From Paenarthrobacter aurescens TC1 (lineage in GTDB: Bacteria > Actinomycetota > Actinomycetes > Actinomycetales > Micrococcaceae): a DNA stretch of 64,000 nucleotides. The DNA lies in the NCBI GenBank assembly GCA_000014925.1, contig CP000474.1:3162001-3226000 (forward strand). The letters are read 5' to 3'. Below are positions 28,553 to 37,156 of this stretch, piece after piece (position 1 is the first letter of the stretch; the number at the start of each line of letters is the position of its first letter). The translations under genes and the position numbers were made by a program. Under the pieces are notes generated by a model that did no database searches, had not been told where the DNA came from, and saw only the letters and a list, made by a program, of their open reading frames with translations.

Positions 28553-28840
28553 GGTTTTGCCTCGTTCTTGTTCTGGCGTTCATGTTTTAGGCGGCACGCA
28601 ATAAGGCGTGCACCTACTATGTATGCGCTACCGGAGCAGAGGTGAGGGCTCTATGTACCAGTTATCCCAAGATCTCGAAATGCCTCAGGAGTTAGCGATC
28701 CTGCAACTGGATCCCCCGAAAGGCATGTGTCATCGAGATAGGACACGCACAACGACTCTAAACAATACCGTCACTAGGGCGTCCGGGTCAAAATGGGGTA
28801 ACCGCCCCCAGTGGTAGCGCACTTTTACTAAGGGAGAAAC
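28553..28840. other. Non-coding divergent region between rplM and the Tad locus
   Basis: 288 bases without a supported gene. It must hold the rplM-rpsI promoter (minus) and the promoter of the pilus prepilin peptidase gene (plus). I see a GGGAG ribosome binding site just before 28841 but no clear -35/-10 pair. Short open frames here lack codon bias. Confidence 0.6.
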
Positions 28841-29485
28841 ATGAACGATGGCCCCGGCGTCCCGCTCCTCATTGCGCTCCTCGGGTTGCTGCTCAGCCCT
28901 ACTGCCGAGCTAGTGATCGCCCGCACGCTGCCGCGACTCGGCGGCGCGCCTGCCCTCAAGGTCCGGATCACGACGGCGGGGGTCACCGCGCTGCTTTTTG
29001 GCTTACTGGCGTGGCGTTTTGGGTTTTCTCCGGAGTTGCCGGCATTTCTTTTATTGGCATTGCTTGGCGTTCAGCTTTCGCGGATTGATTTCACCGTCCA
29101 CTTGCTGCCGAATGCACTGGTTTTACTTTTGTTTGGGGGCGGATTGGTCCTGCTCCTTGCCTCCGCTGCCCTCACGCCAGGATGGGCGGACTTGATTCGA
29201 GCTCTCGCCGGAGGAGCGATCCTGTTCGCCGGCTACTTAATTCTGGGACTTTTTTCGCCGGGAAGCCTCGGAATGGGCGATGTGAAGCTCGCAGCGCCCC
29301 TAGGGCTGTACTTGGGGTACTTGGGTTGGGGCCAAGTACTCTTCGGGGGGCTTCTGGGATTCGTGGTGGGCGGGGTGCTCACGGTCCTGATGTTGCGCGT
29401 GCGATCAGCCGAAAAACCCGTGGAGACGGCTCACGGCCCTGCAATGGTAGTCGCTGCCCTGGGCGTGGCCCTGCTCATGAACTAA
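28841..29485 (+). CDS. tadV: Prepilin peptidase TadV/CpaA (A24 aspartyl protease)
   Basis: Membrane protease expected to cleave the Flp prepilin and TadE-like pseudopilins. The 214-residue protein is almost entirely hydrophobic, with 6-7 predicted membrane spans, and has the two catalytic Asp contexts of the family: QLSRIDFTVHLLPN and the GxGD motif in LGMGDVKLAAPLG. ATG with GGGAG upstream. It opens the Tad locus, separated from flp by 319 bases with repeated AGTA elements. Confidence 0.9.
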   Translation: MNDGPGVPLLIALLGLLLSPTAELVIARTLPRLGGAPALKVRITTAGVTALLFGLLAWRFGFSPELPAFLLLALLGVQLSRIDFTVHLLPNALVLLLFGGGLVLLLASAALTPGWADLIRALAGGAILFAGYLILGLFSPGSLGMGDVKLAAPLGLYLGYLGWGQVLFGGLLGFVVGGVLTVLMLRVRSAEKPVETAHGPAMVVAALGVALLMN

Positions 29486-29804
29486 CCAAAGGTAAGTACG
29501 CCCTTACTCAAGCCCCACTGTGCACCGCAATTAATAAGACTGCTTCGCAAACCAAGTAGTTTCCGCCTGTTATGGCCGTCGAAACTGAGTACTCACGGCC
29601 TCCGCAGTGCGCCACCAAGTAATGAGTGGCCCATGAAATCGAGTACGACTACGCATTGTGGCTTCTGCCTGCTCTGGTGAATTCTTATCTCATCGAATTC
29701 CGAACCGCTAAAGGCTACATGGGGGCAGTTCGAAAGTCGGACGAATTTCAATTCGGAGTTCGTCATTCATCATTTGCCATATTAATTCTGGGAAGGATTT
29801 TCCA
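29486..29804 (+). promoter_or_regulatory. Upstream region of flp with repeated AGTA/TACT elements
   Basis: No gene is supported here. AGTA occurs at 29495, 29555, 29588, 29618 and 29642, several in palindromic context: AGTACGCCCTTACT (29495-29508) and GAGTACTC (29587-29594). A close relative of the first element, CGAGTACGCCCTACTCG, precedes the protease gene at 37053. The region is noticeably richer in A+T towards flp (TTTGCCATATTAATTC). It probably holds the strong promoter for the major pilin and regulator sites; the binding protein is unknown. Confidence 0.45.
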
Positions 29805-30002
29805 ATGTCATCTCTCATGGTTTCCGTTATCTCGTTCATCGCCGGCGTCAAGGATCGCTTCACCAACGAGGAGAAGGGCGCGACGGCTGTTGAATACGGT
29901 CTGCTCGTGGCTCTGATCGCCGCTCTCATCGTTGGCACCGTCGTCCTCCTGGGGCAGGACGTCCTTAAGGGCTTCGACACAGTCGAGAAGGCCCTGGTCT
30001 AA
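29805..30002 (+). CDS. flp: Flp/Fap-type major pilin
   Basis: 65-residue class IVb prepilin. The leader of 25 residues ends in EEKG, followed by the mature start ATAVEYGLLVALIAALIVG with Glu at +5 and the adjacent Tyr typical of Flp pilins. The hydrophobic helix spans about 32-50. TadV would cleave after Gly25. A GGAAGGA ribosome binding site precedes the ATG. A strong terminator-like hairpin directly follows, suggesting that this gene is expressed more than the assembly genes. Confidence 0.95.
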   Translation: MSSLMVSVISFIAGVKDRFTNEEKGATAVEYGLLVALIAALIVGTVVLLGQDVLKGFDTVEKALV

Positions 30003-30031
30003 CACGCAAAAGGCCGGCTTCATATCGAAAC

Positions 30032-30085
30032 CCGGGCCGGCTGCTCCGATACACTCATCGGCTGCAGCCGGCCCGGAATCGTTTT
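30032..30085 (+). terminator. Attenuating terminator between flp and the assembly genes
   Basis: Perfect 13-bp GC stem CCGGGCCGGCTGC (30032-30044) / GCAGCCGGCCCGG (30064-30076) followed by AATCGTTTT, 30 bases past the flp stop and 12 bases before the tadE ATG. Partial read-through would give abundant pilin and little assembly machinery. Confidence 0.75.
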
Positions 30086-30097
30086 CTGGGAGTTGCT

Positions 30098-30547
30098 ATG
30101 AGATCCAAAGGTAGGAAGAGTAAAACGCTCTTTAACAGAAAGCCCTCTACCGCTAAAAGCCAGTCTGGTGCGGTAGCAGTTGAATTTGCACTTGTACTGC
30201 CGATATTCCTCGTCTTGGTACTGGGGATTTTTGAGTTCGGCCGGGCATTCAACATCCAGATTTCCTTGTCGGAGGCCGCTCGCGAAGCAGCCCGCTACGC
30301 AGCTATTCATCAATCAGATTCCACCTACAGCGTCGGCGACGCGCAGGCGGCTGGTGTGGCCGCCGCGCCCACCGTGGACTTGGCTCCGGGCGACATCACC
30401 GTCACGTCGTCGGGCACAAGCCCGTGCAACGTGGAGGTCAATATCTCCTACAGCACGCCGTGGATGACTGGATTTCCAGGACTGGTGCCCGGGATGCCGG
30501 CCGAACTGGATATCTCCGGGACAGGAGTCATGCGATGCGGCGGCTGA
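30098..30547 (+). CDS. tadE: TadE-like pseudopilin
   Basis: 149-residue minor pilin with a basic N-terminal leader, then SGAVAVEFALVLPIFLVLVLGIFEFG: prepilin-type junction after Gly24 with Glu at +5 (Glu29), and a single membrane helix (about 27-47). The rest is an extracellular domain with two Cys. TadE family proteins are processed by the TadV peptidase and prime pilus assembly. Its end overlaps the tadG start by 13 bases. Confidence 0.9.
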   Translation: MRSKGRKSKTLFNRKPSTAKSQSGAVAVEFALVLPIFLVLVLGIFEFGRAFNIQISLSEAAREAARYAAIHQSDSTYSVGDAQAAGVAAAPTVDLAPGDITVTSSGTSPCNVEVNISYSTPWMTGFPGLVPGMPAELDISGTGVMRCGG

Positions 30548-31599
30548 AACACGATGATCGCGAGCGCGGCGCTGTTGCTCCCATGACCGCCATGCTGATG
30601 GTGGCCCTCCTGGGCATGACTGCTTTCGCCGTAGATGTTGCCATGATGTACTCCGAGCACGCTCAGTTGCAGAACGGTGCCGACTCATCAGCAATAGGCA
30701 TCGCCCAGGCTTGTGCACAGAACGCCGCTTCAGCCGACTGTGCTGCACCCACATCAGCAGCAACCTCCTTGGCGGGCCTGAATGCACTCGACGGTGTCAG
30801 TAATGCGCCACAAGCCTCGGTAAATCTGGGCACCGGGACCGTTGATGTCACGACCCAATCCCGCAACACCTCCGGCGACAATCACTTCACTCTGGTGTTC
30901 GCGCGAGCCTTGGGCGTCGAGACAGCCAACATCCAGGCCTCGGCCCAAGCTAAATTCGGCGGATTCTCAGCTACCGATGCCATCCCGCTGACGTTCTCCC
31001 AATGCGAGGCGGACCCGAGCTTCACCAAAGGCCTGCAGTTCTTCCCGGTTCACGGCACCACGCTTTCCGACGACCCGGACTACGCATGCCAGCACCAGTC
31101 TTCATCGGGATTCGAGCTTCCCGGTGGATTCGGCTGGCTCAAACACCCAGGCTCCACCTGCACGGTGCACATAGACATTGACGATCCCTGGTTGGAGGCC
31201 AATGAGGGCAACGACTTCGATTCCACGTGTAGCTCCGCCTTCGCGTCCTGGGAGACCAAGCTCAAAGCCGGCAAGCCTGTGGAACTTCTCATTCCGATTT
31301 TCGAAACAGCCTGCCCAGTGAAGAAGGGTAAGGGAACCAACCCCTGCGCTTCCTCACCCTACAAGAAGTCCTTCAAGATCGAGGCCTTCGCGCAGATCTC
31401 TCTCCGGGGGTGGCATCTCACGGGCGGCGGATCCAGCTACATGACCTCCGATGCCTCTGCGCTTCAGAAGTCCCTGGGTCTCAAGAACAGCGACACAGGT
31501 TTGTACGGCACCTTCATCAAGAAAGTAAGTCTGACGGAGGCCGCAACTCTGGGCGGCCCAACCACGTACGGCGCCTTGGGCGTCCAACTCACCGAGTAG
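30535..31599 (+). CDS. tadG: TadG-like pilus-assembly protein
   Basis: 354-residue protein with a short basic N-terminus, RGAVAPMTAMLMVALLGMTAFAVDVAMMY (membrane helix about 15-39) and the family segment EHAQLQNGADSSAIGIAQAC. The long extracellular part has at least eight Cys and no von Willebrand domain that I can recognise. Position +5 after the putative cleavage glycine (Gly12) is Met, not Glu, so it may stay uncleaved. ATG at 30535 lies inside tadE; a longer upstream frame is only the tadE shadow. Confidence 0.85.
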   Translation: MRRLKHDDRERGAVAPMTAMLMVALLGMTAFAVDVAMMYSEHAQLQNGADSSAIGIAQACAQNAASADCAAPTSAATSLAGLNALDGVSNAPQASVNLGTGTVDVTTQSRNTSGDNHFTLVFARALGVETANIQASAQAKFGGFSATDAIPLTFSQCEADPSFTKGLQFFPVHGTTLSDDPDYACQHQSSSGFELPGGFGWLKHPGSTCTVHIDIDDPWLEANEGNDFDSTCSSAFASWETKLKAGKPVELLIPIFETACPVKKGKGTNPCASSPYKKSFKIEAFAQISLRGWHLTGGGSSYMTSDASALQKSLGLKNSDTGLYGTFIKKVSLTEAATLGGPTTYGALGVQLTE

Positions 31600-31643
31600 T
31601 AACCAATCTGGGAGAAAACTCCATTGCACTAAGGAGAATCAAA

Positions 31644-32390
31644 GTGAAAACTCGCCTACTGGGAGGCATAGTCGCAGTCGTGCTGGCAATAGTCGGCACG
31701 CTGCTACTGGTCACATACGTTCAAGCAGCAGACGCGCGGGCACAAAAGGACCTCCAGCCCGTTGATGTCCTTGTTATCCAAAGTCAGGTTCCCGAGGGAG
31801 CCGATCTTCAGCAGATCAAGTCTGCTGTAAAGCTTGCTTCGCTACCCGCGGCTTCGGTACCCAATGGTGCCCTCAAGAGCCTCTCCGGAATGGAGGGCAA
31901 AGTCGCGGGGGCAGAACTCATGCCTGGTGAAGCCCTGCTGGGAAACCGCCTGGTGGATCCCAACAGCCTGGCGGCCCCCGGGTCAGTCCCTGTCCCCGAC
32001 GGACTTCAAGAAGTTTCAGTACAACTTGATGCGCAGCGCGTTGTAGGCGGGCGACTGGCCGCCGGCGACACCGTAGGCGTCGTGGTGCTGGTGGGCGAGA
32101 ACGGGCAATCCGACACTGACGCTTCAGCCCAGCTCGTCTTCCATAAAGTGCTCGTTACCAGCGTTCAGCGGGCCACAGCCAGGAACTCGAACACCGCGCA
32201 AGCAAGCTCGGAGCAGGCCAACACACAGCTGCCGGAGGGTTCATTCATCGTGACACTCGCCCGCAGCGATGTGGACGCCACCAAGATCGTTTACGGAGCA
32301 AAGTACGGGGATATCTGGCTGACGAAAGAACCCGCCGAGGCCCAGGAAAGCGCACGCGTCACCATCAAGAAGGCAGAGGTACTCCAATGA
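31644..32390 (+). CDS. cpaB: CpaB/RcpC-like pilus-assembly protein (SAF domain)
   Basis: 248-residue protein with one N-terminal membrane helix (about 6-26) and a SAF/CpaB region (about 40-190) including the MPGEALLGNRLVDP segment. In diderms RcpC/CpaB works with the secretin; in this monoderm no secretin gene is present, so its role would be at the membrane face or cell wall. GTG start at 31644 follows AAGGAG; the preceding open frame lies within tadG. Overlaps tadZ by ATGA. Confidence 0.88.
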   Translation: MKTRLLGGIVAVVLAIVGTLLLVTYVQAADARAQKDLQPVDVLVIQSQVPEGADLQQIKSAVKLASLPAASVPNGALKSLSGMEGKVAGAELMPGEALLGNRLVDPNSLAAPGSVPVPDGLQEVSVQLDAQRVVGGRLAAGDTVGVVVLVGENGQSDTDASAQLVFHKVLVTSVQRATARNSNTAQASSEQANTQLPEGSFIVTLARSDVDATKIVYGAKYGDIWLTKEPAEAQESARVTIKKAEVLQ

Positions 32391-33583
32391 GCCGCTTTCT
32401 AGTCATCACGGCTGATGTAGATTTCGAAAAGCGCGTCCGCCAAGCCGCGGCCGGCATGCATGGCGATGTGCAGTCCATCATTGCCGACTACTTGCCGCAG
32501 GGCCCGGACGACGTCCTCCGGGTGCTGTCCGGACAACTGCTGGAAGTCCTTGTCCTGGGGCCCGGGCTACAGGCTGACGACGCAATCCGATTGGCAAGCC
32601 TGTTCGATCTTCAGTATCCGGAGATCAGCGTAGTGCTCGCTTCGACGGATGCAGCGGAAGTCGCACTCCCGGCAATGCGCGCAGGCATCCGTGACTTGTT
32701 GGAGCCTTCCGCGGATCCGGGCACCATTCGGGCGCTGTTGGAGCGTGCCAGCCTCGCGGCTGCCGGGCGTCGCAGGGGCTTGGGTGCACAAGTAGACGCA
32801 GGGCCACAGGGAGGGCGGATTATCGCCGTCATGTCGCCCAAGGGCGGCGTGGGCAAGACGACTATCTCAACCAACCTCGCTATTGGGCTGGGGCGAATCT
32901 CTCCCATGAGGGTTGTCATCGCCGATTTGGATCTCCAGTTCGGCGACGTCGCATCCGGGCTCCTCATAGACCCGGATAGGACAATCGCGGATGCGGTTAC
33001 CGGTGCGGCAGTCCAGGACAGCATGGTGCTGAAGTCATATCTCTCAGTTCATCCCGCCGGTATTTATGCCCTCTGTGCGCCCCGTAACCCCTCCCAAATC
33101 GAGCAGATTTCCGCGGAACAGGTGGGGCATCTCCTTGAACAACTGGCCAGGGAATTCGACTACGTGATTGTGGATACCGCACCGGGTCTTGGTGAGCACG
33201 TCCTGGCGACCCTAGAACGTGCCTCCGACGTCGTGTGGGTATGTGGAATGGATATCCCGAGCATCAGAGGACTTCGGAACGGTCTCGAAATACTTGACGA
33301 GATCGGGCTGGTCCCCGAACAGCGCCACGTTGTCCTGAACTTCGCGGACAAGCGCAGCGGGCTGACCTTGATAGATGTGGAAGCCACCATAGGGTGCCCG
33401 GTGGATGTCACTTTGCCGCGGTCCCGTTCACTCCCCTACTCAACCAATAGGGGCATCCCCGTACTTCAAGACGGGACGAAGGATGTCACGCTCCGCGGTC
33501 TCCGTCAGCTCGTTGATCGCTTCAAGCCGGGCTGGGAAGAACGGCCGCACAAGCAGCTGCACCGAAGGGCGGTAGTCAAGTGA
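32387..33583 (+). CDS. tadZ: TadZ/CpaE-like MinD-family ATPase
   Basis: 398-residue protein with an N-terminal response-regulator-like domain (about 3-120) and a MinD/ParA ATPase with deviant Walker A SPKGGVGKTT (150-159), Walker A' VVIADLDLQFGD and FDYVIVDTAPGLGEH. The receiver-like domain has no obvious phospho-Asp set, as usual in CpaE. Directs the pilus machine to its cellular site. ATGA overlap with cpaB and GTGA overlap with tadA. Confidence 0.93.
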   Translation: MSRFLVITADVDFEKRVRQAAAGMHGDVQSIIADYLPQGPDDVLRVLSGQLLEVLVLGPGLQADDAIRLASLFDLQYPEISVVLASTDAAEVALPAMRAGIRDLLEPSADPGTIRALLERASLAAAGRRRGLGAQVDAGPQGGRIIAVMSPKGGVGKTTISTNLAIGLGRISPMRVVIADLDLQFGDVASGLLIDPDRTIADAVTGAAVQDSMVLKSYLSVHPAGIYALCAPRNPSQIEQISAEQVGHLLEQLAREFDYVIVDTAPGLGEHVLATLERASDVVWVCGMDIPSIRGLRNGLEILDEIGLVPEQRHVVLNFADKRSGLTLIDVEATIGCPVDVTLPRSRSLPYSTNRGIPVLQDGTKDVTLRGLRQLVDRFKPGWEERPHKQLHRRAVVK

Positions 33584-35022
33584 ACCTCGCAAAGCGCCTT
33601 CAGACCGCTCGGGGGCTGGAAGTTGAGACCCCGGGCACGTCAACATTGGGAGATCCATGGGCCGGGCCAGCAACCCACACCCCTGACTACATCGCCGATT
33701 CAACGGGAGCAGGAGGAACTACCGAGGACTCAAGCCAAGCGTTGTCAGCAGTCAAAGAACGCACCAGTTCAGCGTTGTTTGATCGTATGGGTTCCCGAAT
33801 TTCAGACACCACACTGGATGAGGCGGAACTCCACCGCTACGTCAAAGAGGAACTCCGTGCCGTTATTGACGAAGACGACATTCCGCTGACATCCCAGGAG
33901 AGACAACGACTGGTCCAGGAGATCGCTGACGACGTTCTTGGTCTTGGGCCGCTTCAACGCTTCCTTGACGACAAGGACGTCACAGAGATCATGGTGAACG
34001 GTGCCGACAAGGTCTACGTGGAGATTGCCGGAAGACTTCACTTAACCAATGTTCATTTCAGCTCCGAAGAGCATCTTCGCCGAATCATTGAGCGGATTGT
34101 CTCCAAGGTTGGCCGCCGCATTGACGAGTCCTCTCCACTGGTGGACGCAAGGCTCTCGGACGGATCCCGAGTCAATGCGATTATTCCTCCGCTCGCTGTC
34201 AATGGATCGTCGCTCACGATTCGAAAGTTTGGCCGCGTGCCGCTAACGGCCCAGAATCTCATCCAATTGGGAACCATGAGCCCCGAGATCACCGAACTGC
34301 TTCACGCGTGCGTACAGGCCCGGCTGAACATCATCGTCTCGGGCGGTACAGGAACAGGAAAGACAACGCTCTTGAACGTCCTGTCATCGTTTCTTCCTTC
34401 AGATGAACGCATCGTCACCATCGAAGACGCCGTGGAACTGCAGCTCCAGCAATCGCACGTTGTCCGGTTGGAAAGCCGACCAAGCAACATCGAAGGAAAG
34501 GGTGAGATCGCCATCCGGGATCTCGTGCGGAATTCCCTGCGCATGCGCCCCGACCGGATCGTAGTGGGCGAAGTTCGTGGCGGTGAGGCACTGGACATGC
34601 TTCAGGCAATGAACACCGGCCACGATGGTTCCATTTCTACTGTCCACGCGAATTCTCCGCGCGACGCCATCGCACGCCTTGAAACGTTGGTACTGATGGC
34701 CGGCATGGACTTACCTCTCCGCGCAATTCGAGAGCAGATTTCGTCCGCTGTGAACCTGGTTGTCCAAATTTCGCGGTTGCGCGACGGCACCCGCCGCATC
34801 ACGCATGTGACGGAAGTCCAAGGCATGGAAGGTGATGTTGTCACCCTGCAGGATGCCTTCATCTTCGATTACTCAGCAGGGATGGACGCAAACGGGCGAT
34901 TCCTAGGAAAACCGGTTCCGACCGGTGTGCGGCCACGGTTCGTAGACCACTTTGCGGACTTGGGCATCCATATTTCACCAGCGGTCTTTGGAACGATGGC
35001 AGCTGGCGGTGGAAAGCGATGA
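33580..35022 (+). CDS. tadA: TadA/CpaF secretion ATPase
   Basis: Hexameric AAA-like motor that powers Tad pilus extension and probably retraction. The 480-residue protein has an unstructured N-terminus (to about 65), the CpaF N-domain (about 110-240), Walker [10 protein letters not shown] (255-263), Walker B-like [11 protein letters not shown] (327-337) and the His box [13 protein letters not shown] (347-359). GTG start overlaps tadZ. Neighbours on both sides are Tad genes, which separates it from conjugation ATPases. Confidence 0.96.
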   Translation: MNLAKRLQTARGLEVETPGTSTLGDPWAGPATHTPDYIADSTGAGGTTEDSSQALSAVKERTSSALFDRMGSRISDTTLDEAELHRYVKEELRAVIDEDDIPLTSQERQRLVQEIADDVLGLGPLQRFLDDKDVTEIMVNGADKVYVEIAGRLHLTNVHFSSEEHLRRIIERIVSKVGRRIDESSPLVDARLSDGSRVNAIIPPLAVNGSSLTIRKFGRVPLTAQNLIQLGTMSPEITELLHACVQARLNIIVSGGTGTGKTTLLNVLSSFLPSDERIVTIEDAVELQLQQSHVVRLESRPSNIEGKGEIAIRDLVRNSLRMRPDRIVVGEVRGGEALDMLQAMNTGHDGSISTVHANSPRDAIARLETLVLMAGMDLPLRAIREQISSAVNLVVQISRLRDGTRRITHVTEVQGMEGDVVTLQDAFIFDYSAGMDANGRFLGKPVPTGVRPRFVDHFADLGIHISPAVFGTMAAGGGKR

Positions 35023-35969
35023 TCACCGCAACCAGTCCCCTGCTGCTCATCGGCGGGGTAATCCTCGGAATCGCGGCCCTGGCAATCGGTCTCTTTCTCA
35101 TCCCTCGGTCGAGAAACTCGGCAATCGCATTGTCCCGGCGGCGTCCAAACGCCGGCACCCAGGACTCAGTGCTGACCCGGATGACAAATTCTGCTGTCGC
35201 ATTGGTAGATGGGTCAGTTTCGGCCAGCAGGGCTTCCGGAACCAGGCTTCTCCTTGAGCAGGCCGGCTCCAGGATGCGGCCGGCGGACTACGTACTCTTG
35301 GTCATCTGCGCCACCTTCACTGGCGCCGTCGTAGGCTTCATCCTCGGCGGTCTCTTGGTGGCAATACTCTTCGGAATCTTAGTGCCCATCGGCGCACGCA
35401 TGGTTCTGAGCGTCATGACGTCCCGACGCCGGGCGCAGTTCGAAGCTCAACTGGGCGACACGCTGCAAATGCTGTCCGGCAGCATGCGGGCCGGTCATAG
35501 CTTGCTGCGGGCAGTCGATGCTGTGGCTCTGGAGGCACAGTCACCTACCAAGGAAGAATTCGCCAGGATCGTAGGCGAAGTCCGTCTGGGACGTGACCTC
35601 CGCGATGCACTCCTGGACGCAGCAAACCGTCTACACAGCGAGGATTTCCTCTGGGCCACCCAGGCCATCGAAATTCACCGTGAAGTGGGCGGCGACTTGG
35701 CTGAAGTACTGGACCACGTGGCTGAAACGATCCGCGAGCGGTCACAAATCAAAGGCCAAGTGCGGGCCCTCAGCGCTGAAGGTCGACTGTCAGCGTATGT
35801 GCTCATAGCACTGCCGACCGGCATGTTTCTGTACCTCAGCCTCGCCAACGGGACGTACATCCAGCCTCTCTTCACGCACCCCGTGGGTTGGATCATGCTC
35901 GTGGTAGCCGTCGTCCTTCTTGCGTTGGGGTCCTTCTGGCTCAGCCGCGTCGTCAAGATCAAGTTCTAG
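35019..35969 (+). CDS. tadB: TadB inner-membrane platform protein
   Basis: 316-residue T2SSF-domain protein: one N-terminal helix, two helices at about 90-135, the cytoplasmic F domain (QLGDTLQMLSGSMRAGHSLLRAVDAV ... REVGGDLAEVLDHVAETIRER) and two C-terminal helices. It forms the membrane platform with TadC. Starts with ATGA overlap after tadA. Confidence 0.93.
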   Translation: MITATSPLLLIGGVILGIAALAIGLFLIPRSRNSAIALSRRRPNAGTQDSVLTRMTNSAVALVDGSVSASRASGTRLLLEQAGSRMRPADYVLLVICATFTGAVVGFILGGLLVAILFGILVPIGARMVLSVMTSRRRAQFEAQLGDTLQMLSGSMRAGHSLLRAVDAVALEAQSPTKEEFARIVGEVRLGRDLRDALLDAANRLHSEDFLWATQAIEIHREVGGDLAEVLDHVAETIRERSQIKGQVRALSAEGRLSAYVLIALPTGMFLYLSLANGTYIQPLFTHPVGWIMLVVAVVLLALGSFWLSRVVKIKF

Positions 35970-35978
35970 GGAGTGACC

Positions 35979-36869
35979 ATGAACGTTATTGCATGGGCGT
36001 CCGTCGCCTTGATCGTAGTTCCCATCGCCTTTATGGCATGGGCGTTCATTTCAGTAGACCGTACTGGCCTCGCAACCGTCCGTACCAACTTGAGTCGAAG
36101 CGCAGGAATGGCCACTGACTTGGGGGCACAGCCGTCAGCATTCAACCTGCATCGTCTGGGTGCAAAGCTCACCCCAAAGGGCTACACCATCTGGCTGGAC
36201 AAGTTGCTGGCCAAATTGGGCCGACCAGCGGGAATGCCCCTGGGACGCCTCCTGATCCTCAAACCAGCGTTGGCCTTGGCAGCAGGCCTCGTGGGTCTGT
36301 TGTTCTTCCTGAGAGCCCCTTCGGGCCAGGGTTTCCTGCTGTACCTGGCCGCAGTGTTGCTGGTGTACTTCATCCCGGACCTGATCATCCACGGCCGCGC
36401 TGCCGAACGGCAAAAGGCAATCCAAACTGAGCTACCCAACACTCTGGACCAGATGCTCATCTCCGTTGAAGCCGGCCTTGGTTTTGAAGGGGCCATGGCC
36501 CGGGCCGGGCAGAATGGTTCGGGACCGCTGGCCATGGAAATGCTCCGAACACTGCAGGACATGCAGGCGGGACGCAGCCGCAAGGAAGCATACGTGGCTT
36601 TGGCCGAACGTGTGGATGTCCACGACCTCAGGGCATTCGTCGGGGCCATAGTGCAGGCCGATACCTATGGGATCGCCATAGCCAACGTCCTGCGGACCCA
36701 GGCCAAGCAAATGCGTATCAAACGCCGCCAAAGGGCGGAGGAGCAGGCAATGAAGCTGCCTGTGAAGGTCCTGTTCCCTTTGATGTTCTGCATCCTGCCA
36801 GTGCTGTTCATCGTCATCATGGGTCCGGCCGTCCTCAATGTGATGACTAATCTGGCCGGCACTTTTTAG
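35979..36869 (+). CDS. tadC: TadC inner-membrane platform protein
   Basis: 296-residue partner of TadB with a T2SSF domain (ELPNTLDQMLISVEAGLGFEGAMARA ... GAIVQADTYGIAIANVLR) between membrane helices at the N-terminus, middle (about 88-130) and C-terminus. ATG at 35979 has GGGAG upstream; an in-frame GTG lies two codons earlier. Last gene of the core Tad operon. Confidence 0.93.
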   Translation: MNVIAWASVALIVVPIAFMAWAFISVDRTGLATVRTNLSRSAGMATDLGAQPSAFNLHRLGAKLTPKGYTIWLDKLLAKLGRPAGMPLGRLLILKPALALAAGLVGLLFFLRAPSGQGFLLYLAAVLLVYFIPDLIIHGRAAERQKAIQTELPNTLDQMLISVEAGLGFEGAMARAGQNGSGPLAMEMLRTLQDMQAGRSRKEAYVALAERVDVHDLRAFVGAIVQADTYGIAIANVLRTQAKQMRIKRRQRAEEQAMKLPVKVLFPLMFCILPVLFIVIMGPAVLNVMTNLAGTF

Positions 36870-37156
36870 GGTTCTGGTGTTCTTGCCCTAAATACCGGCC
36901 GTTCGCGGATCCCAGACCACGGGCGGCCACATCGGCCCCCTTCCGGTACCCAGAGCCGGGAGGGGGTCCTCCAACAGACCCATTCAGCCAGTAGCCACTT
37001 CTGGTCAAACGAGTACCTGCCGGAGGGTTCAGGTAGCACTCCTCACGGAAGTCGAGTACGCCCTACTCGTGCCAAGCACTGAACCACTCTTCTACACTCC
37101 ACGTACAGCCTGGGATCCGCCCAACGTCTGCCCATATCAAAGCCTAGGGAATGATC
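36870..37156 (+). other. Non-coding gap with hairpin and AGTAC elements before the protease gene
   Basis: 287 bases. A GC-rich hairpin (36934-36969; GGCCCCCTTCCGG / CCGGGAGGGGGTCC, imperfect) may terminate the Tad operon, although no T-run follows. Further on are AGTA elements at 36991, 37012 and 37055, the last within the perfect palindrome CGAGTA-CGCCC-TACTCG (37053-37069). No gene is supported. Confidence 0.5.
37053..37069 (+). promoter_or_regulatory. Putative operator palindrome upstream of the protease gene
   Basis: CGAGTA-CGCCC-TACTCG, 6-bp perfect arms with a 5-base spacer, 87 bases before the start. It shares AGTACGCCCT(T)ACT with the element at 29495-29508 upstream of flp, so pilin and protease may answer to one regulator. 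Confidence 0.4.

Noticed and set aside
28608..28817. 69-codon plus-strand frame between rplM and tadV
   Set aside because: No ribosome binding site or codon bias; lies in the divergent promoter region.
29626..29916. Plus-strand 96-codon frame overlapping flp
   Set aside because: It overlaps the clear Flp pilin gene in another frame and lacks a start signal.
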